Of a stretch of DNA of 64,000 nt, positions 47,200 to 57,468 are shown piece after piece. The notes under the pieces were generated by a model. The model was given only the letters and a program-made list of their open reading frames with translations, did no database searches and was not told where the DNA came from. The DNA comes from Myxococcales bacterium (GTDB lineage Bacteria; Myxococcota_A; Polyangia; Polyangiales; Polyangiaceae). A program made the position numbers and the translations under genes. Position 1 is the first letter of the stretch, and each line of letters begins with the position of its first letter. The stretch is from NCBI GenBank assembly GCA_025359105.1, contig JANYHK010000015.1, forward strand, positions 1 to 64,000, read 5' to 3'.

Positions 47200-47241
47200 C
47201 CGCGTCCGGCGGCCTACGCGCGGTCAGGGTTCCGCGGCCTC

Positions 47242-47589
47242 TTAGGCCTTCGCCTCACTGCCCGCGCCCGCGCCCTCGCCCTCGCCCTTCGGCGCGTCTT
47301 CCACGAGGCGTTCCAGCTCGTAGCGCGTTCGCTTGAGCTCGTTCTGGTAGTACCAGGTCCTCATCGTGGTGATGTAAAACGCCGTGATCCAGAGGATGAG
47401 CCCGAGCGTGAAGATCGAGCCGGCCACGAAATGGTGGAAGGTCCAGGCGATCCCCGCCGCAACGGCGCCGCCCACGAGGTAGGCCCACGACCACGCACGC
47501 TGACGCGCCATGTCGACGATGTTCTGCTCGAGCTTCGTCGCCCACGCTGCGTACTTCTCGATCTGGGCGGTATCCTCGGTGCTGCTCAT
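47242..47589 (-). CDS. small two-helix membrane protein
   Basis: 115 residues. A polar N-terminus (about 30 residues) is followed by two transmembrane helices (about 33-50 AWSWAYLVGGAVAAGIAWT and 55-73 VAGSIFTLGLILWITAFY). A basic/acidic C-terminal segment ends in GEGEGAGAGSEAKA. No family is recognised. It is divergent from a kinase gene across about 105 bp. Confidence 0.75.
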   Translation of the reverse strand: MSSTEDTAQIEKYAAWATKLEQNIVDMARQRAWSWAYLVGGAVAAGIAWTFHHFVAGSIFTLGLILWITAFYITTMRTWYYQNELKRTRYELERLVEDAPKGEGEGAGAGSEAKA

Positions 47590-47694
47590 CTGGGTGCGGT
47601 GCGGACGGTATAGCAACCGTCCCAGGGATGGAACGCCGTCTCCGAAGGAATCCGTGGCGTGGGGGGGCCTCGTGCTACTCTTTTGCGCAGCGAG

Positions 47695-49719
<2,025 letters not shown>

Positions 49720-49760
49720 AAGGGTGTCCACGAATTGACGACGACGGCGCGACCTACGGG

Positions 49761-49766
49761 TATGCT
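49761..49766 (+). promoter_or_regulatory. -10 hexamer TATGCT for the aldehyde dehydrogenase gene
   Basis: TATGCT ends 10 nt before ATG 49777. The ATG at 49762 falls inside this hexamer, which argues against it as a start. The same TATGCT occurs before the two lipoprotein genes at the right end of the window. Confidence 0.45.
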
Positions 49767-49776
49767 GCCGGCCCAC

Positions 49777-51312
49777 ATGACGACCGAAAACGTCTTCGCC
49801 ATGACGAGCCCGCTCGACGGTGCCGCTCTTGACGATGTCACCGCCACGGAAACCTCCGCCATCTCCGAGATCGTCGCCAAGGCCCGCGAGGCCCAGCGCG
49901 CGTGGGCGGAGCAAGGTGTGGACGAGCGCGTGAAGGCGATCCTCGCGGTGAAGGATCGCGTCCTCGACCGCGCCGAGGAGATCACCAAGGTCGTCCACCT
50001 CGAGGTCGGCAAGCCCGAGGTCGAGATCCTCCTCGGCGAAGTGCTCTCGTCGGGCGACGTCGTGCAGTACTGGTGCGACGCGGCCGAGGAGCTCCTCGAC
50101 TCCGTCGAGGTGGAGCTCGACAAGCTCTCGTTTCCCGGGAAATCCGGGGTCATTTACAAAGAAGCGCGCGGCGTCGTGGCGCTCATCACGCCGTGGAACA
50201 TGCCGGTCGCGATCCCGCTACGCACGCTCATCCCGGCGCTCCTGGCGGGCAACGCCGTCGTTCTCAAGCCGAGCGAGGTGTCGCCTCGCGCCGGAAAGCT
50301 CGTGCACGATCTCTTCGTCGGCTTGGTCCCCGACGGCCTCGTCGGCCTCGTGCAGGGCGGCAAGGAGGCCGGCGCCGCGCTCTCCTCGGCGGACGTCGAC
50401 ATGGTCGTCTTCACCGGCAGCGTCGCGACGGGTCGCAAGGTCGCGCACGCGTGCGCCGAGCGCCTCATCCCGTGCTCGATCGAGCTCGGCGGCAAGGACG
50501 CCGCGATCGTGCTCGCCGACGCCGATCTCGATCGCGCGGCGAACGGCATCGTGTGGGGCGCGATGACGATGAGCGGGCAGAACTGCGCCAGCGTCGAGCG
50601 GGTGTACGTCGAGAAGACGGTCGCCAAGGCGCTCACGGAGAAGATCGTCGCCGTCGTGAAGGGCCTCGCCGCGGGCGACGTGGGGCCGCTCGCGACGTCC
50701 ATGCAGCGCGACCTCGTGCAGAAGCACGTCGACGGGGCGAAGGAAGCGGGCGCGAGGATCCTGTGCGGCGGCGCGGCGGGCGAAAAGGGGTACTCGTTCG
50801 CGCCCACGGTCGTCGAGGTCGACTCCGACGACGTGCCGCTGATGAAGGACGAGACGTTCGGCCCGGTCATCCCCATCGCGACGGTCGAGAACGTCGACGA
50901 GGCGATCACGCGCGCCAACGCGTCGCGCTACGGCCTGACCGCGAGCATCTGGACGAAGAAGGCGCGGCGTGGAGAGGAGCTCGCGCGTCGCCTCCGCGCC
51001 GGCGTCGTCACCATCAACAACCACGCCTTCACTGGCGCGCTCCCCCAGGCGCCGTGGAGCGGGGTCGGTGAGACCGGGTACGGCGTCACGAACTCGCCGC
51101 TCGCCCTCGAGCACCTGACGCGCCCGCGCTTCGTGCTCGTCGACAAGAACCGGAGCAAGCGCGAGCTCTGGTGGTACCCGTACACGGGCACGCTGCGCAC
51201 GATCGCGCTCGCGTTCGCGGTGCTACGCAGCAGCACTCCCGGCATCGGCGCGAAGATCGCGGCGTTCTTCCGCCTGGTGGGCGCGCTTCCGAAGCGACTC
51301 GGCGGCGGCTGA
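49777..51312 (+). CDS. aldehyde dehydrogenase family protein
   Basis: 511 residues. It oxidises an aldehyde to an acid using NAD(P)+. The cofactor loop is FTGSVATGRKV, the general base Glu236 lies in ELGGKDA and the catalytic Cys270 in SGQNCASVERVYV. ALITPWNMPVAIPLRTLIPAL and DETFGPVIPIATV are also typical. The C-terminal 60 residues (WWYPYTGTLRTIALAFAVLR) form an extra hydrophobic tail that may attach the enzyme to the membrane. The substrate is unknown. It converges with apt across 6 nt. Confidence 0.94.
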   Translation: MTTENVFAMTSPLDGAALDDVTATETSAISEIVAKAREAQRAWAEQGVDERVKAILAVKDRVLDRAEEITKVVHLEVGKPEVEILLGEVLSSGDVVQYWCDAAEELLDSVEVELDKLSFPGKSGVIYKEARGVVALITPWNMPVAIPLRTLIPALLAGNAVVLKPSEVSPRAGKLVHDLFVGLVPDGLVGLVQGGKEAGAALSSADVDMVVFTGSVATGRKVAHACAERLIPCSIELGGKDAAIVLADADLDRAANGIVWGAMTMSGQNCASVERVYVEKTVAKALTEKIVAVVKGLAAGDVGPLATSMQRDLVQKHVDGAKEAGARILCGGAAGEKGYSFAPTVVEVDSDDVPLMKDETFGPVIPIATVENVDEAITRANASRYGLTASIWTKKARRGEELARRLRAGVVTINNHAFTGALPQAPWSGVGETGYGVTNSPLALEHLTRPRFVLVDKNRSKRELWWYPYTGTLRTIALAFAVLRSSTPGIGAKIAAFFRLVGALPKRLGGG

Positions 51313-51318
51313 GCGGCG

Positions 51319-51849
51319 TCAGTACGCGAGCACGCTCTCGACGCGTGCTGGCTCCAGGAGCTTGCGCCCGCCGAGGAAGCCCAGCTCGATGACGAACGCG
51401 AAGGCGGTCACGTGCCCGCCTTGCTTCATCACGAGCTCCGCCGCGGCCTTCGCCGTGCCTCCGGTCGCCAGCACGTCGTCGACGATCGCGACCGCCGCCC
51501 CTTTGCGAAGGCTGTCCACGTGCATCTCGAGCTCGGCCTTCGAGTACTCGGTCGCGTACGCCACGCGGTCGGCCTTCCACGGCAGCTTCCCCGGCTTGCG
51601 CGCGGGGACGAAGCTCGCGTTGAGGCGCGCCGCGAGCGCGCCGCCGAAGATGAACCCTCGCGCCTCGATCCCGACCACGGCGTCGACGTGCTCGCCGATG
51701 AGCCGCTCGGCGAGGCTGTCGAGCGCGATGTGGAACGCCCGCGGATCGGCGAGCATCGGCGTGATGTCCTTGAACATGATCCCCGGGGTGGGAAAGTCCG
51801 GGACGTCGCGGATCTTCGATTTGACGTAGTCGAGGCGCGCGGTGGGCAT
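51319..51849 (-). CDS. apt: adenine phosphoribosyltransferase
   Basis: 176 residues. It makes AMP from adenine and PRPP. Signatures are IRDVPDFPTPGIMFKDITPM, VVGIEARGFIFGGALA and the PRPP loop VAIVDDVLATGGTAKAA. It follows surE by 21 nt on the same strand. SurE releases nucleosides from nucleotides, so the pair covers nucleotide turnover and purine salvage. Confidence 0.96.
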   Translation of the reverse strand: MPTARLDYVKSKIRDVPDFPTPGIMFKDITPMLADPRAFHIALDSLAERLIGEHVDAVVGIEARGFIFGGALAARLNASFVPARKPGKLPWKADRVAYATEYSKAELEMHVDSLRKGAAVAIVDDVLATGGTAKAAAELVMKQGGHVTAFAFVIELGFLGGRKLLEPARVESVLAY

Positions 51850-51870
51850 GGGAGCTACTGGAGCGCGAGT

Positions 51871-52650
51871 CTAGGAGACCTTCGCGCAGATCTCCAGCAT
51901 GGCCGCGTGATCGGCGGCTTGCGTGAGATCGAGCATCAGCGAGGTGACGCTCGCCGCGCCGTCGTCGTACGCGTCGGTGTCCGTCCCGTCGTCACGCTCG
52001 TGCCGGACGCCGGGGCCGCCGAGCCACAGGTACTCGCGTCCGCGCGGGTCCTTCCGGTACTCGACGAGCTCCTCGTAGATGCGGTTGCCGAGGCGCGTCG
52101 CGCGGATCTCGCCGGTCCACTTCTCGGGGACGTTGACGCTGACCAGCGGCGCGGCCGGTGTGGCGCCGCTCTTGGCGCGCGCGAACAGCTCCATCGCGAC
52201 GCGCGTGGCAAGCTCGGCCACGCGCGGGATGTCGGCGCCGGGGTGGTGCGCGCTGACGGCGACGGCGGGGATCCCTCGGAGCGCTCCCTCGCGCGCGGCG
52301 GCGACGGTGCCGGAGTAGAACGCGTCCTGCCCGAGGTTCATCCCGCGGTTGATGCCGCTCACGACCAGATCGGGCCGGCGCGGGAGGATGCGACCCTCCG
52401 AGTGGAGGGCGACGTACACGCAGTCGGCCGGGGTCCCGTCGAGGGCGAAGCCCTTCACGTTCGGGGTCTGGATCGCGCGCAGGCGCAGCGGCCGGTGAAG
52501 CGTGAGCGCGTGGCTCGTCGCGCTCTGCTCGGTCTCGGGCGCCACGAGGATGACGTCGGCACGGGTCGCAAGGGAGTCGTACATCGCGCGGATCCCGGCG
52601 CTGGCGTGCCCATCGTCGTTGGACAGGAGGATCAAGGGGCGGTTCGACAC
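51871..52650 (-). CDS. surE: 5'/3'-nucleotidase SurE
   Basis: 259 residues. The metal-binding start PLILLSNDDGHASAG (Asp12, Asp13), ETEQSATSHALTLHRPLRLR and GINRGMNLGQDAFYSGTVAAAREG are all present. It is a phosphatase for nucleoside monophosphates that responds to stress in stationary phase. GTG 52650 is chosen over upstream ATG because it matches the short family N-terminus and because TAGAAC lies 7 nt upstream. Confidence 0.95.
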   Translation of the reverse strand: MSNRPLILLSNDDGHASAGIRAMYDSLATRADVILVAPETEQSATSHALTLHRPLRLRAIQTPNVKGFALDGTPADCVYVALHSEGRILPRRPDLVVSGINRGMNLGQDAFYSGTVAAAREGALRGIPAVAVSAHHPGADIPRVAELATRVAMELFARAKSGATPAAPLVSVNVPEKWTGEIRATRLGNRIYEELVEYRKDPRGREYLWLGGPGVRHERDDGTDTDAYDDGAASVTSLMLDLTQAADHAAMLEICAKVS

Positions 52651-52657
52651 GGAGACG

Positions 52658-52663
52658 GTTCTA
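52658..52663 (-). promoter_or_regulatory. -10-like hexamer TAGAAC for surE-apt
   Basis: TGG-TAGAAC ends 7 nt before GTG 52650 on the minus strand, an extended -10 layout. It would serve the surE-apt pair. Confidence 0.45.
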
Positions 52664-52807
52664 CCACCATCGCCCAGGGGGCGCTTTTTCCGCATCCTCG
52701 GCGACACCATCCCTGCCTACGTGCCGCGGCGCTAGCGTCGGCCGGGATGCTGTTTTTCCCACGTTCGGGCTCGACAGACGCCGCTGCCATGCTCCAGACT
52801 CCGTCGG

Positions 52808-54889
52808 GTGACGCGCAAGGTCGATGCCGTGGACGACTTCCACGGCACGAAAGTCCACGATCCGTACCGCTGGCTCGAAGACGCCGACGCGACCGAGGTG
52901 CGCGCGTGGACGGAGGGACAGAACGCACGCACGCGCGCCTGGCTGGACCGCACCAAGGCCCCGCGCCTGCGCGCGCGCATCCGCCAGATGCTGGAGATCG
53001 GCTTCTGCGCTGCGCCCGCCATCCGCACGACCAAGTCGGGCGCGCGGCGCTACTTCCACGCGCGCCGCGAGGGCGGCCAGAACCAGCCGCTCCTCTACGT
53101 GCGTGACGGCGTCGGCGGTGAGGATCGCGTCCTCATGGATCCGTCGTCCCTCTCTACCGACGGCACGACCGCGCTCGACTGGTGGTTTCCTTCGTGGGAC
53201 GGCGCCCTGCTCGCGTGGGGCAAGAGCGAGGGGGGCAGCGAAGAGAGCACCCTCTACCTGCGCGGCGTCGAGACCGGTGAGGATCTCGCCGTTGCCATCC
53301 CGCACACGCAGCACGCGTCGCTGGCGTGGCTCCGCGACGGCACCGGCTTCTATTACTCGCGCTACCCGGCGCCCGGCGAGGTGCCTGACGGCGACGAGAA
53401 GTACTTCTGCAAGCTCTTCCTCCACCGCCTGGGGCAGGACCCCAAGGACGACACGTACGTCTTCGGCGACGGGCGGGAAAAGACCGACATTCCCAGCGTC
53501 TACCTGTCGCCCGATGGCCGCTGGCTCGTCGCCCGCGTGCACATGGGGTGGGATCGCAGCGAGCTTTTCGTCCGCGACGCCGCCGCGGGGGCGAGCGCGC
53601 CGTGGATGCCGGTCCCTTTCGCCACGGCGAGGCACGCCCTCTTCGAGCCGATCCCGCGAAGCGACCGGCTCTACGTGCTCACCAACGACGGCGCGCCGCG
53701 GTACCGGCTCACGGCCATCGAGTGGGGCGCGATCGCGGACGTGTTCGCGCGTCCGCCCGGTAGAGAGGGCGCCATCGAGAGCCGCACGATCCTGGCCGAG
53801 GGTGCGGACGTGCTCGAGGACGTAGCGATCGTCGGTGACACGATCTTCGCCGCGTACCTCCACGACGCGTCGACGCGCATCGATCGCTTCACGAAGGACG
53901 GTGCGCCGGATGGCTCCGTTGGGCTCCCCGCACTGGGCAGCGCGTCGATCACCGGCGCGTGGGACGGCGACGAAGCGTTCGTCAACTACACCTCGTTCGT
54001 CACACCCTTCGAGGTGAGCCGCGTCGATCTGGCGACGGGCGCGGTGGCGCCTTGGGATCGTGTGCGCGGATCCCACGTAGGGGACGTCTGCGTGTCGCTC
54101 CTCTACGCCACGAGCAAGGACGGCACAAAGGTGCCGATGTTCGTCGTCCACGCGCCGGGCGCGCTCGCGAAGAAGGACAATCCGGTCCTCCTCTACGGGT
54201 ACGGCGGCTTCAACGTGAACCAGACCCCGGCGTTCAGCGCGCGCGCACTCCTGACGGTCGAGCGCGGCGGCATCTGGGTCGCGGCCGTCCTCCGCGGCGG
54301 GGGCGAGCTCGGCGAGAACTGGCACCGCGCGGGCATGCGTGAGAACAAGCAGAACGTGTTCGACGACTTCATCGCGTGCGCCGAGGAGCTCGTGCGCCGC
54401 GGCGTCACACGGCCCGACCGGCTCTGCGTCATGGGGGGCTCGAACGGCGGGCTCCTCGTCGCCGCTGCGGTGACGCAGAGGCCGGACCTCTTCGCGGCGG
54501 GGCTCAGCCTCGTTCCCCTGACGGACATGCTTCGCTACCACCGCTTCCGTATCGGCAAGCTCTGGATCCCGGAGTACGGGTGCGCCGACGTCGCCGCGGA
54601 TTTTCCGTTCTTGCACGCGTACTCGCCCTACCACCACGTGAAGGACGGGACGGCGTACCCGGCCATGCTGTTCGCGACCGCCGAGAGCGACTCACGCGTC
54701 GATCCCATGCATGCACGCAAGATGGCGGCGCGGATGCAGGAGGCGCAGGCCGACGCCGCGCGCCCCATCCTGCTCCGCGTCGAGAGCAAGGCCGGCCACG
54801 GTCAGGGCAAGCCGGTCAGCAAGCTCGTCGACGAGCTCGCCGACGAGGCCATTTTTGCGTTCCAAGCGATTGGTATCCAGCTGAATTAA
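52808..54889 (+). CDS. prolyl oligopeptidase family (S9A) serine peptidase
   Basis: 693 residues. It cuts short peptides after proline. The N-terminal signature VDDFHGTKVHDPYRWLEDAD is followed by a seven-blade propeller. The alpha/beta hydrolase domain has the nucleophile GGSNGG (Ser545), the acid in ESDSRVDP and His in KAGHGQGK. No signal peptide is seen, so it is cytoplasmic. The GTG start is the only one in frame near the domain start; no promoter hexamer or Shine-Dalgarno sequence is clear. It is divergent from surE. Confidence 0.94.
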   Translation: MTRKVDAVDDFHGTKVHDPYRWLEDADATEVRAWTEGQNARTRAWLDRTKAPRLRARIRQMLEIGFCAAPAIRTTKSGARRYFHARREGGQNQPLLYVRDGVGGEDRVLMDPSSLSTDGTTALDWWFPSWDGALLAWGKSEGGSEESTLYLRGVETGEDLAVAIPHTQHASLAWLRDGTGFYYSRYPAPGEVPDGDEKYFCKLFLHRLGQDPKDDTYVFGDGREKTDIPSVYLSPDGRWLVARVHMGWDRSELFVRDAAAGASAPWMPVPFATARHALFEPIPRSDRLYVLTNDGAPRYRLTAIEWGAIADVFARPPGREGAIESRTILAEGADVLEDVAIVGDTIFAAYLHDASTRIDRFTKDGAPDGSVGLPALGSASITGAWDGDEAFVNYTSFVTPFEVSRVDLATGAVAPWDRVRGSHVGDVCVSLLYATSKDGTKVPMFVVHAPGALAKKDNPVLLYGYGGFNVNQTPAFSARALLTVERGGIWVAAVLRGGGELGENWHRAGMRENKQNVFDDFIACAEELVRRGVTRPDRLCVMGGSNGGLLVAAAVTQRPDLFAAGLSLVPLTDMLRYHRFRIGKLWIPEYGCADVAADFPFLHAYSPYHHVKDGTAYPAMLFATAESDSRVDPMHARKMAARMQEAQADAARPILLRVESKAGHGQGKPVSKLVDELADEAIFAFQAIGIQLN

Positions 54890-54975
54890 TGCGTGAATTT
54901 GCCAATATGTGTTGGCATGCATTTAAATGTGCGCGTTAAATTTGTTCAGTACTGACAACTGAACTAATGCACAGG
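54887..54975. promoter_or_regulatory. AT-rich operator-like region with nested palindromes
   Basis: About 85 bp of low GC separate the peptidase gene from a small HTH gene. It contains GCCAA-N6-TTGGC (54901-54916), the perfect palindrome CATTTAAATG (54920-54929) and GTTCAGT-N7-ACTGAAC (54944-54964). The last lies 14 nt before the HTH start and is the best operator candidate, fitting autoregulation by the encoded protein. Confidence 0.6.
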
Positions 54976-54977
54976 AC

Positions 54978-55265
54978 ATGAGCTACGAACTCTCCGTCCT
55001 CCGCGCCCTCGTTCGAATCGTTCGCAACGGCAACGTCCCGCCCGACACCGACGCGCTCTGCCGCGCCGCCGGCGGGTCGCACGACGACGTGCGTGCCGCC
55101 CTCGCCCGCCTCGTCGCCGGTGGCCTCGTCGACCGCACGCCCCGTCGGATCGCTCCCACGATGACCGGCCTGTGCGTCGCCGTCGCCTCCGCCGCATCCC
55201 GCCGCCGGCGCGCGAAGCCCCTCCGCCGCCGCCTCCTGGCACCCGCCCGCCGCCACGCGGCCTAG
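54978..55265 (+). CDS. small winged-helix DNA-binding protein
   Basis: 95 residues. The first 75 fit a winged helix: SVLRALVRIVRNGNVPPDTD, ALCRAAGGSHDDVRAALARLVAGGLVDRTP (helix-turn-helix) and a short wing. A very basic tail follows (RRRRAKPLRRRLLAPARR), which would add DNA affinity. The family is not recognised. AGGA just before the ATG is a weak Shine-Dalgarno sequence. Its upstream AT-rich palindromes suggest it controls its own promoter. Confidence 0.65.
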   Translation: MSYELSVLRALVRIVRNGNVPPDTDALCRAAGGSHDDVRAALARLVAGGLVDRTPRRIAPTMTGLCVAVASAASRRRRAKPLRRRLLAPARRHAA

Positions 55266-55272
55266 GGGGTGA

Positions 55273-55324
55273 GCGAGGTGAAGAACCGATGTGGGGGATC
55301 GGCGAGGTGAAGAATCGATGTGGG
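55273..55324 (+). repeat. two direct repeats of 23 bp, 29 bp apart
   Basis: GCGAGGTGAAGAA(C/T)CGATGTGGG occurs at 55273-55295 and 55302-55324, differing at one base. They lie in the gap between the HTH gene and the small lipoprotein gene and partly touch the latter's stop. Two copies at this spacing could be a protein-binding pair or a small duplication. Confidence 0.7.
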
Positions 55325-55519
55325 TTAGCGGCGTGCGTCGGCGGCGCCGGCGTCGTCCGAGAAGAGCTCGTGGACCTCGCGTTTGCCGTGCCCGACGCTC
55401 TTGTCGATCGAGCGCTCGACGCGTTCGCCGCCGTCGTCGATCTTGTTGCCGGCGCCGCATGCGGTGAGCAGCGAAGCCGTGAGCGCGAGCGTGGACAGGA
55501 TCAATCGCGAGGGGCCCAT
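55325..55519 (-). CDS. small lipoprotein
   Basis: 64 residues. The signal LILSTLALTASLLTACGAG has a clear lipobox. The mature part is about 45 charged residues (KIDDGGERVERSIDKSVGHG, VHELFSDDAGAADARR). No domain is recognised. The length fits small entericidin-like or stress lipoproteins only loosely. ATG 55519 gives a compact signal; longer starts add unrelated polar sequence. Confidence 0.65.
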   Translation of the reverse strand: MGPSRLILSTLALTASLLTACGAGNKIDDGGERVERSIDKSVGHGKREVHELFSDDAGAADARR

Positions 55520-55610
55520 GCTCGTAGGATGCCACGTCCGCCGGCCGCGTTGTCGCGCAGACGGTGCCGAGTTGCGCCCGTTCTGGGCGAACGTTCCCGG
55601 CGAATCGTGG

Positions 55611-55616
55611 TAACTC
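55611..55616 (+). promoter_or_regulatory. -10-like hexamer TAACTC for the MutS-like gene
   Basis: TGG-TAACTC ends 7 nt before GTG 55624 and decides that start. Confidence 0.4.
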
Positions 55617-55623
55617 CCATCGC

Positions 55624-57426
55624 GTGGACGCGCGCGCGACGTATGAAGCCGGCAGGCAGGCACGCCTGCTCGAGGGCAGCGCGCTCGAGGGGCGCGCGCG
55701 GCTCATCGGCGGCCTAAGGCTGCTCGTTGCGTTCGCCGTCATTGCTGCCGTTGCCGGGATCGTGTGGGGAGGCTTCTCCGGCGCGACCTGGTACGGCATC
55801 GGGCTGCTCGTGGCCGCGTTCGTCGCCCTCGTCGTCGCCCACGCGAAGGTCCACGCCTCCAAGGAGCGCGCGCTCGCCGCCCGGCGCTTCCACGAGCGCG
55901 GGCTCGACCGGCTCGATGGAAAGTGGACCCAGTTCGCTTCCAAGGGCGAGGGGCTGCTACGCGACGGGCACCTGTTCGCCGACGATCTCGACATCTTCGG
56001 CCGCGCGTCGCTCTTCCAGCTGCTCGACGCGACGGAGACCCGCCTCGGTGCCACGCGCCTCGCAGAGCTCGTCTCACGCGAAGGGGACGAGCCAGGCGAC
56101 CTCGTGCGTGCCCGCCAGGCCGCCGTCAAGGATCTCACCGGGCGAAGCGCCTTCCGCGAGCGGCTCTCCGCCGTCGGAGCGACGCTCGGCGACGATCGCC
56201 CTGATCCGTTGCCGTTCCTGGCGTGGGCAGAGGGGGCGGGTGGAATCGGCGGGCTTCCCGGCCTGCCCGTCGTCGCCAAGCTGCTGCCGTTCGCGACGAT
56301 GGGGCTCTTCCTCTTCGCGCACGATTTCGGAAAATCGCGGCTCTTCGCGCTCGTTCCCCTGGTCCTGCAGCTCGTGCTCCTCGCGTCGGTGCGCGGGAGG
56401 GTCTCTCAGATCACATCCGCGGTGAGCGCGCGCGAGCACGGGTTCGCGCGCTACGGCGAGATGCTCGCGGCGCTCGAGGCCGAGACGTTCACGGCACCGC
56501 TGCTCGAAGGACTGCGGGCCAAGCTGCGCGCGAGCGGCGCCGACGCGACCCGGGAGATGGAGCGCCTCTCGAGGGTCCTCGGCTTCCTCGACGCGCGGAA
56601 CAACGAGGTCTTCCGCCTCTTCATCGCGCCGGTCCTGATGTGGGACTACAACTGCGCCCTCGCGCTCGAGTCGTGGCGCGCGCGCGCGGGCAAGCACGTG
56701 CGCCCGTGGCTCGAGGCGCTCGCAGAGGTCGAGGCGCTCGCGAGCCTCGCGGGCTTTGCGTTCGATCGCCCCGACCACGCGTTCCCCGAGCTCGTCGAAG
56801 CACCCCAGCTCGTCGCCGAGGGGCTCGCGCACCCGCTCATCACCGCCGGAAAGCGCGTCGCCAACGACGTCAGGATCCCTGGGCCAGGGTACGCGCTCAT
56901 CGTCACCGGCTCGAACATGAGCGGCAAGTCGACCCTGCTGCGCGCGATCGGTACGGCGTGCGTCCTCGCGCGGGCGGGCGCGCCGGTCTGCGCGAAGCGC
57001 CTCGTCATCGGCGGGGGCGTGCGCGTCGCGACGAGCATGCGCGTACGGGATTCGCTCGAAGAGGGGACCTCGCGCTTCTACGCAGAGCTGAAGAAGCTCA
57101 AGCTGGTGCTCGCGTGCGCGCGCGAGGCGCCGACGCTCTTCTTGCTCGACGAGATCCTCCACGGCACCAACTCGCGCGAGCGGCTCATCGGCGCCCGCGC
57201 CATCTTGAAGGAGCTGCTGGCTAAGGGAGGGCTCGGCGCGGTGTCGACCCACGATCTCGCGCTGGGCGAGCTCGAACAAGAGGTCGCGGGAAGCGTGAGG
57301 AACGTGCACCTCGAGGAGCAGGTGGAGGGGGACGTCATGACGTTCGACTACCTGTTGCGGGATGGCGTCGTGCAGAGCTCGAACGCACTGCGCCTGATGC
57401 GTATCGTCGGCCTCGACGTCGTCTGA
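55624..57426 (+). CDS. membrane-associated MutS-like ATPase
   Basis: 600 residues. The N-terminal region has two hydrophobic helices (about 30-70: LRLLVAFAVIAAVAGIVWGG, GIGLLVAAFVALVVAHA), and another pair lies near 220-260 (LLPFATMGLFLFAH, ALVPLVLQLVLLASV). The C-terminal 200 residues are a MutS domain V: Walker A GSNMSGKST (Lys435), the signature loop with SLEEGTSRFYAELKKLK, Walker B LFLLDEILHGTNS and STHDLAL. It lacks the mismatch-recognition domain, so it is not a repair MutS. Membrane-linked paralogues of this kind are known but their role is unclear. Confidence 0.88.
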   Translation: MDARATYEAGRQARLLEGSALEGRARLIGGLRLLVAFAVIAAVAGIVWGGFSGATWYGIGLLVAAFVALVVAHAKVHASKERALAARRFHERGLDRLDGKWTQFASKGEGLLRDGHLFADDLDIFGRASLFQLLDATETRLGATRLAELVSREGDEPGDLVRARQAAVKDLTGRSAFRERLSAVGATLGDDRPDPLPFLAWAEGAGGIGGLPGLPVVAKLLPFATMGLFLFAHDFGKSRLFALVPLVLQLVLLASVRGRVSQITSAVSAREHGFARYGEMLAALEAETFTAPLLEGLRAKLRASGADATREMERLSRVLGFLDARNNEVFRLFIAPVLMWDYNCALALESWRARAGKHVRPWLEALAEVEALASLAGFAFDRPDHAFPELVEAPQLVAEGLAHPLITAGKRVANDVRIPGPGYALIVTGSNMSGKSTLLRAIGTACVLARAGAPVCAKRLVIGGGVRVATSMRVRDSLEEGTSRFYAELKKLKLVLACAREAPTLFLLDEILHGTNSRERLIGARAILKELLAKGGLGAVSTHDLALGELEQEVAGSVRNVHLEEQVEGDVMTFDYLLRDGVVQSSNALRLMRIVGLDVV

Positions 57427-57456
57427 AGCGGCGGCCCCACGTGGGGCGCGCCGGTG

Positions 57457-57462
57457 TAGACT
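57457..57462 (+). promoter_or_regulatory. leaderless-type -10 hexamer TAGACT
   Basis: TGTAGACT ends exactly 6 nt before ATG 57469, with no Shine-Dalgarno sequence. Confidence 0.55.
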
Positions 57463-57468
57463 CGACGC

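Noticed and set aside
49762-49764. ATG as start of the aldehyde dehydrogenase
   Set aside because: It lies within the TATGCT -10-like hexamer; ATG 49777 starts the usual N-terminus.
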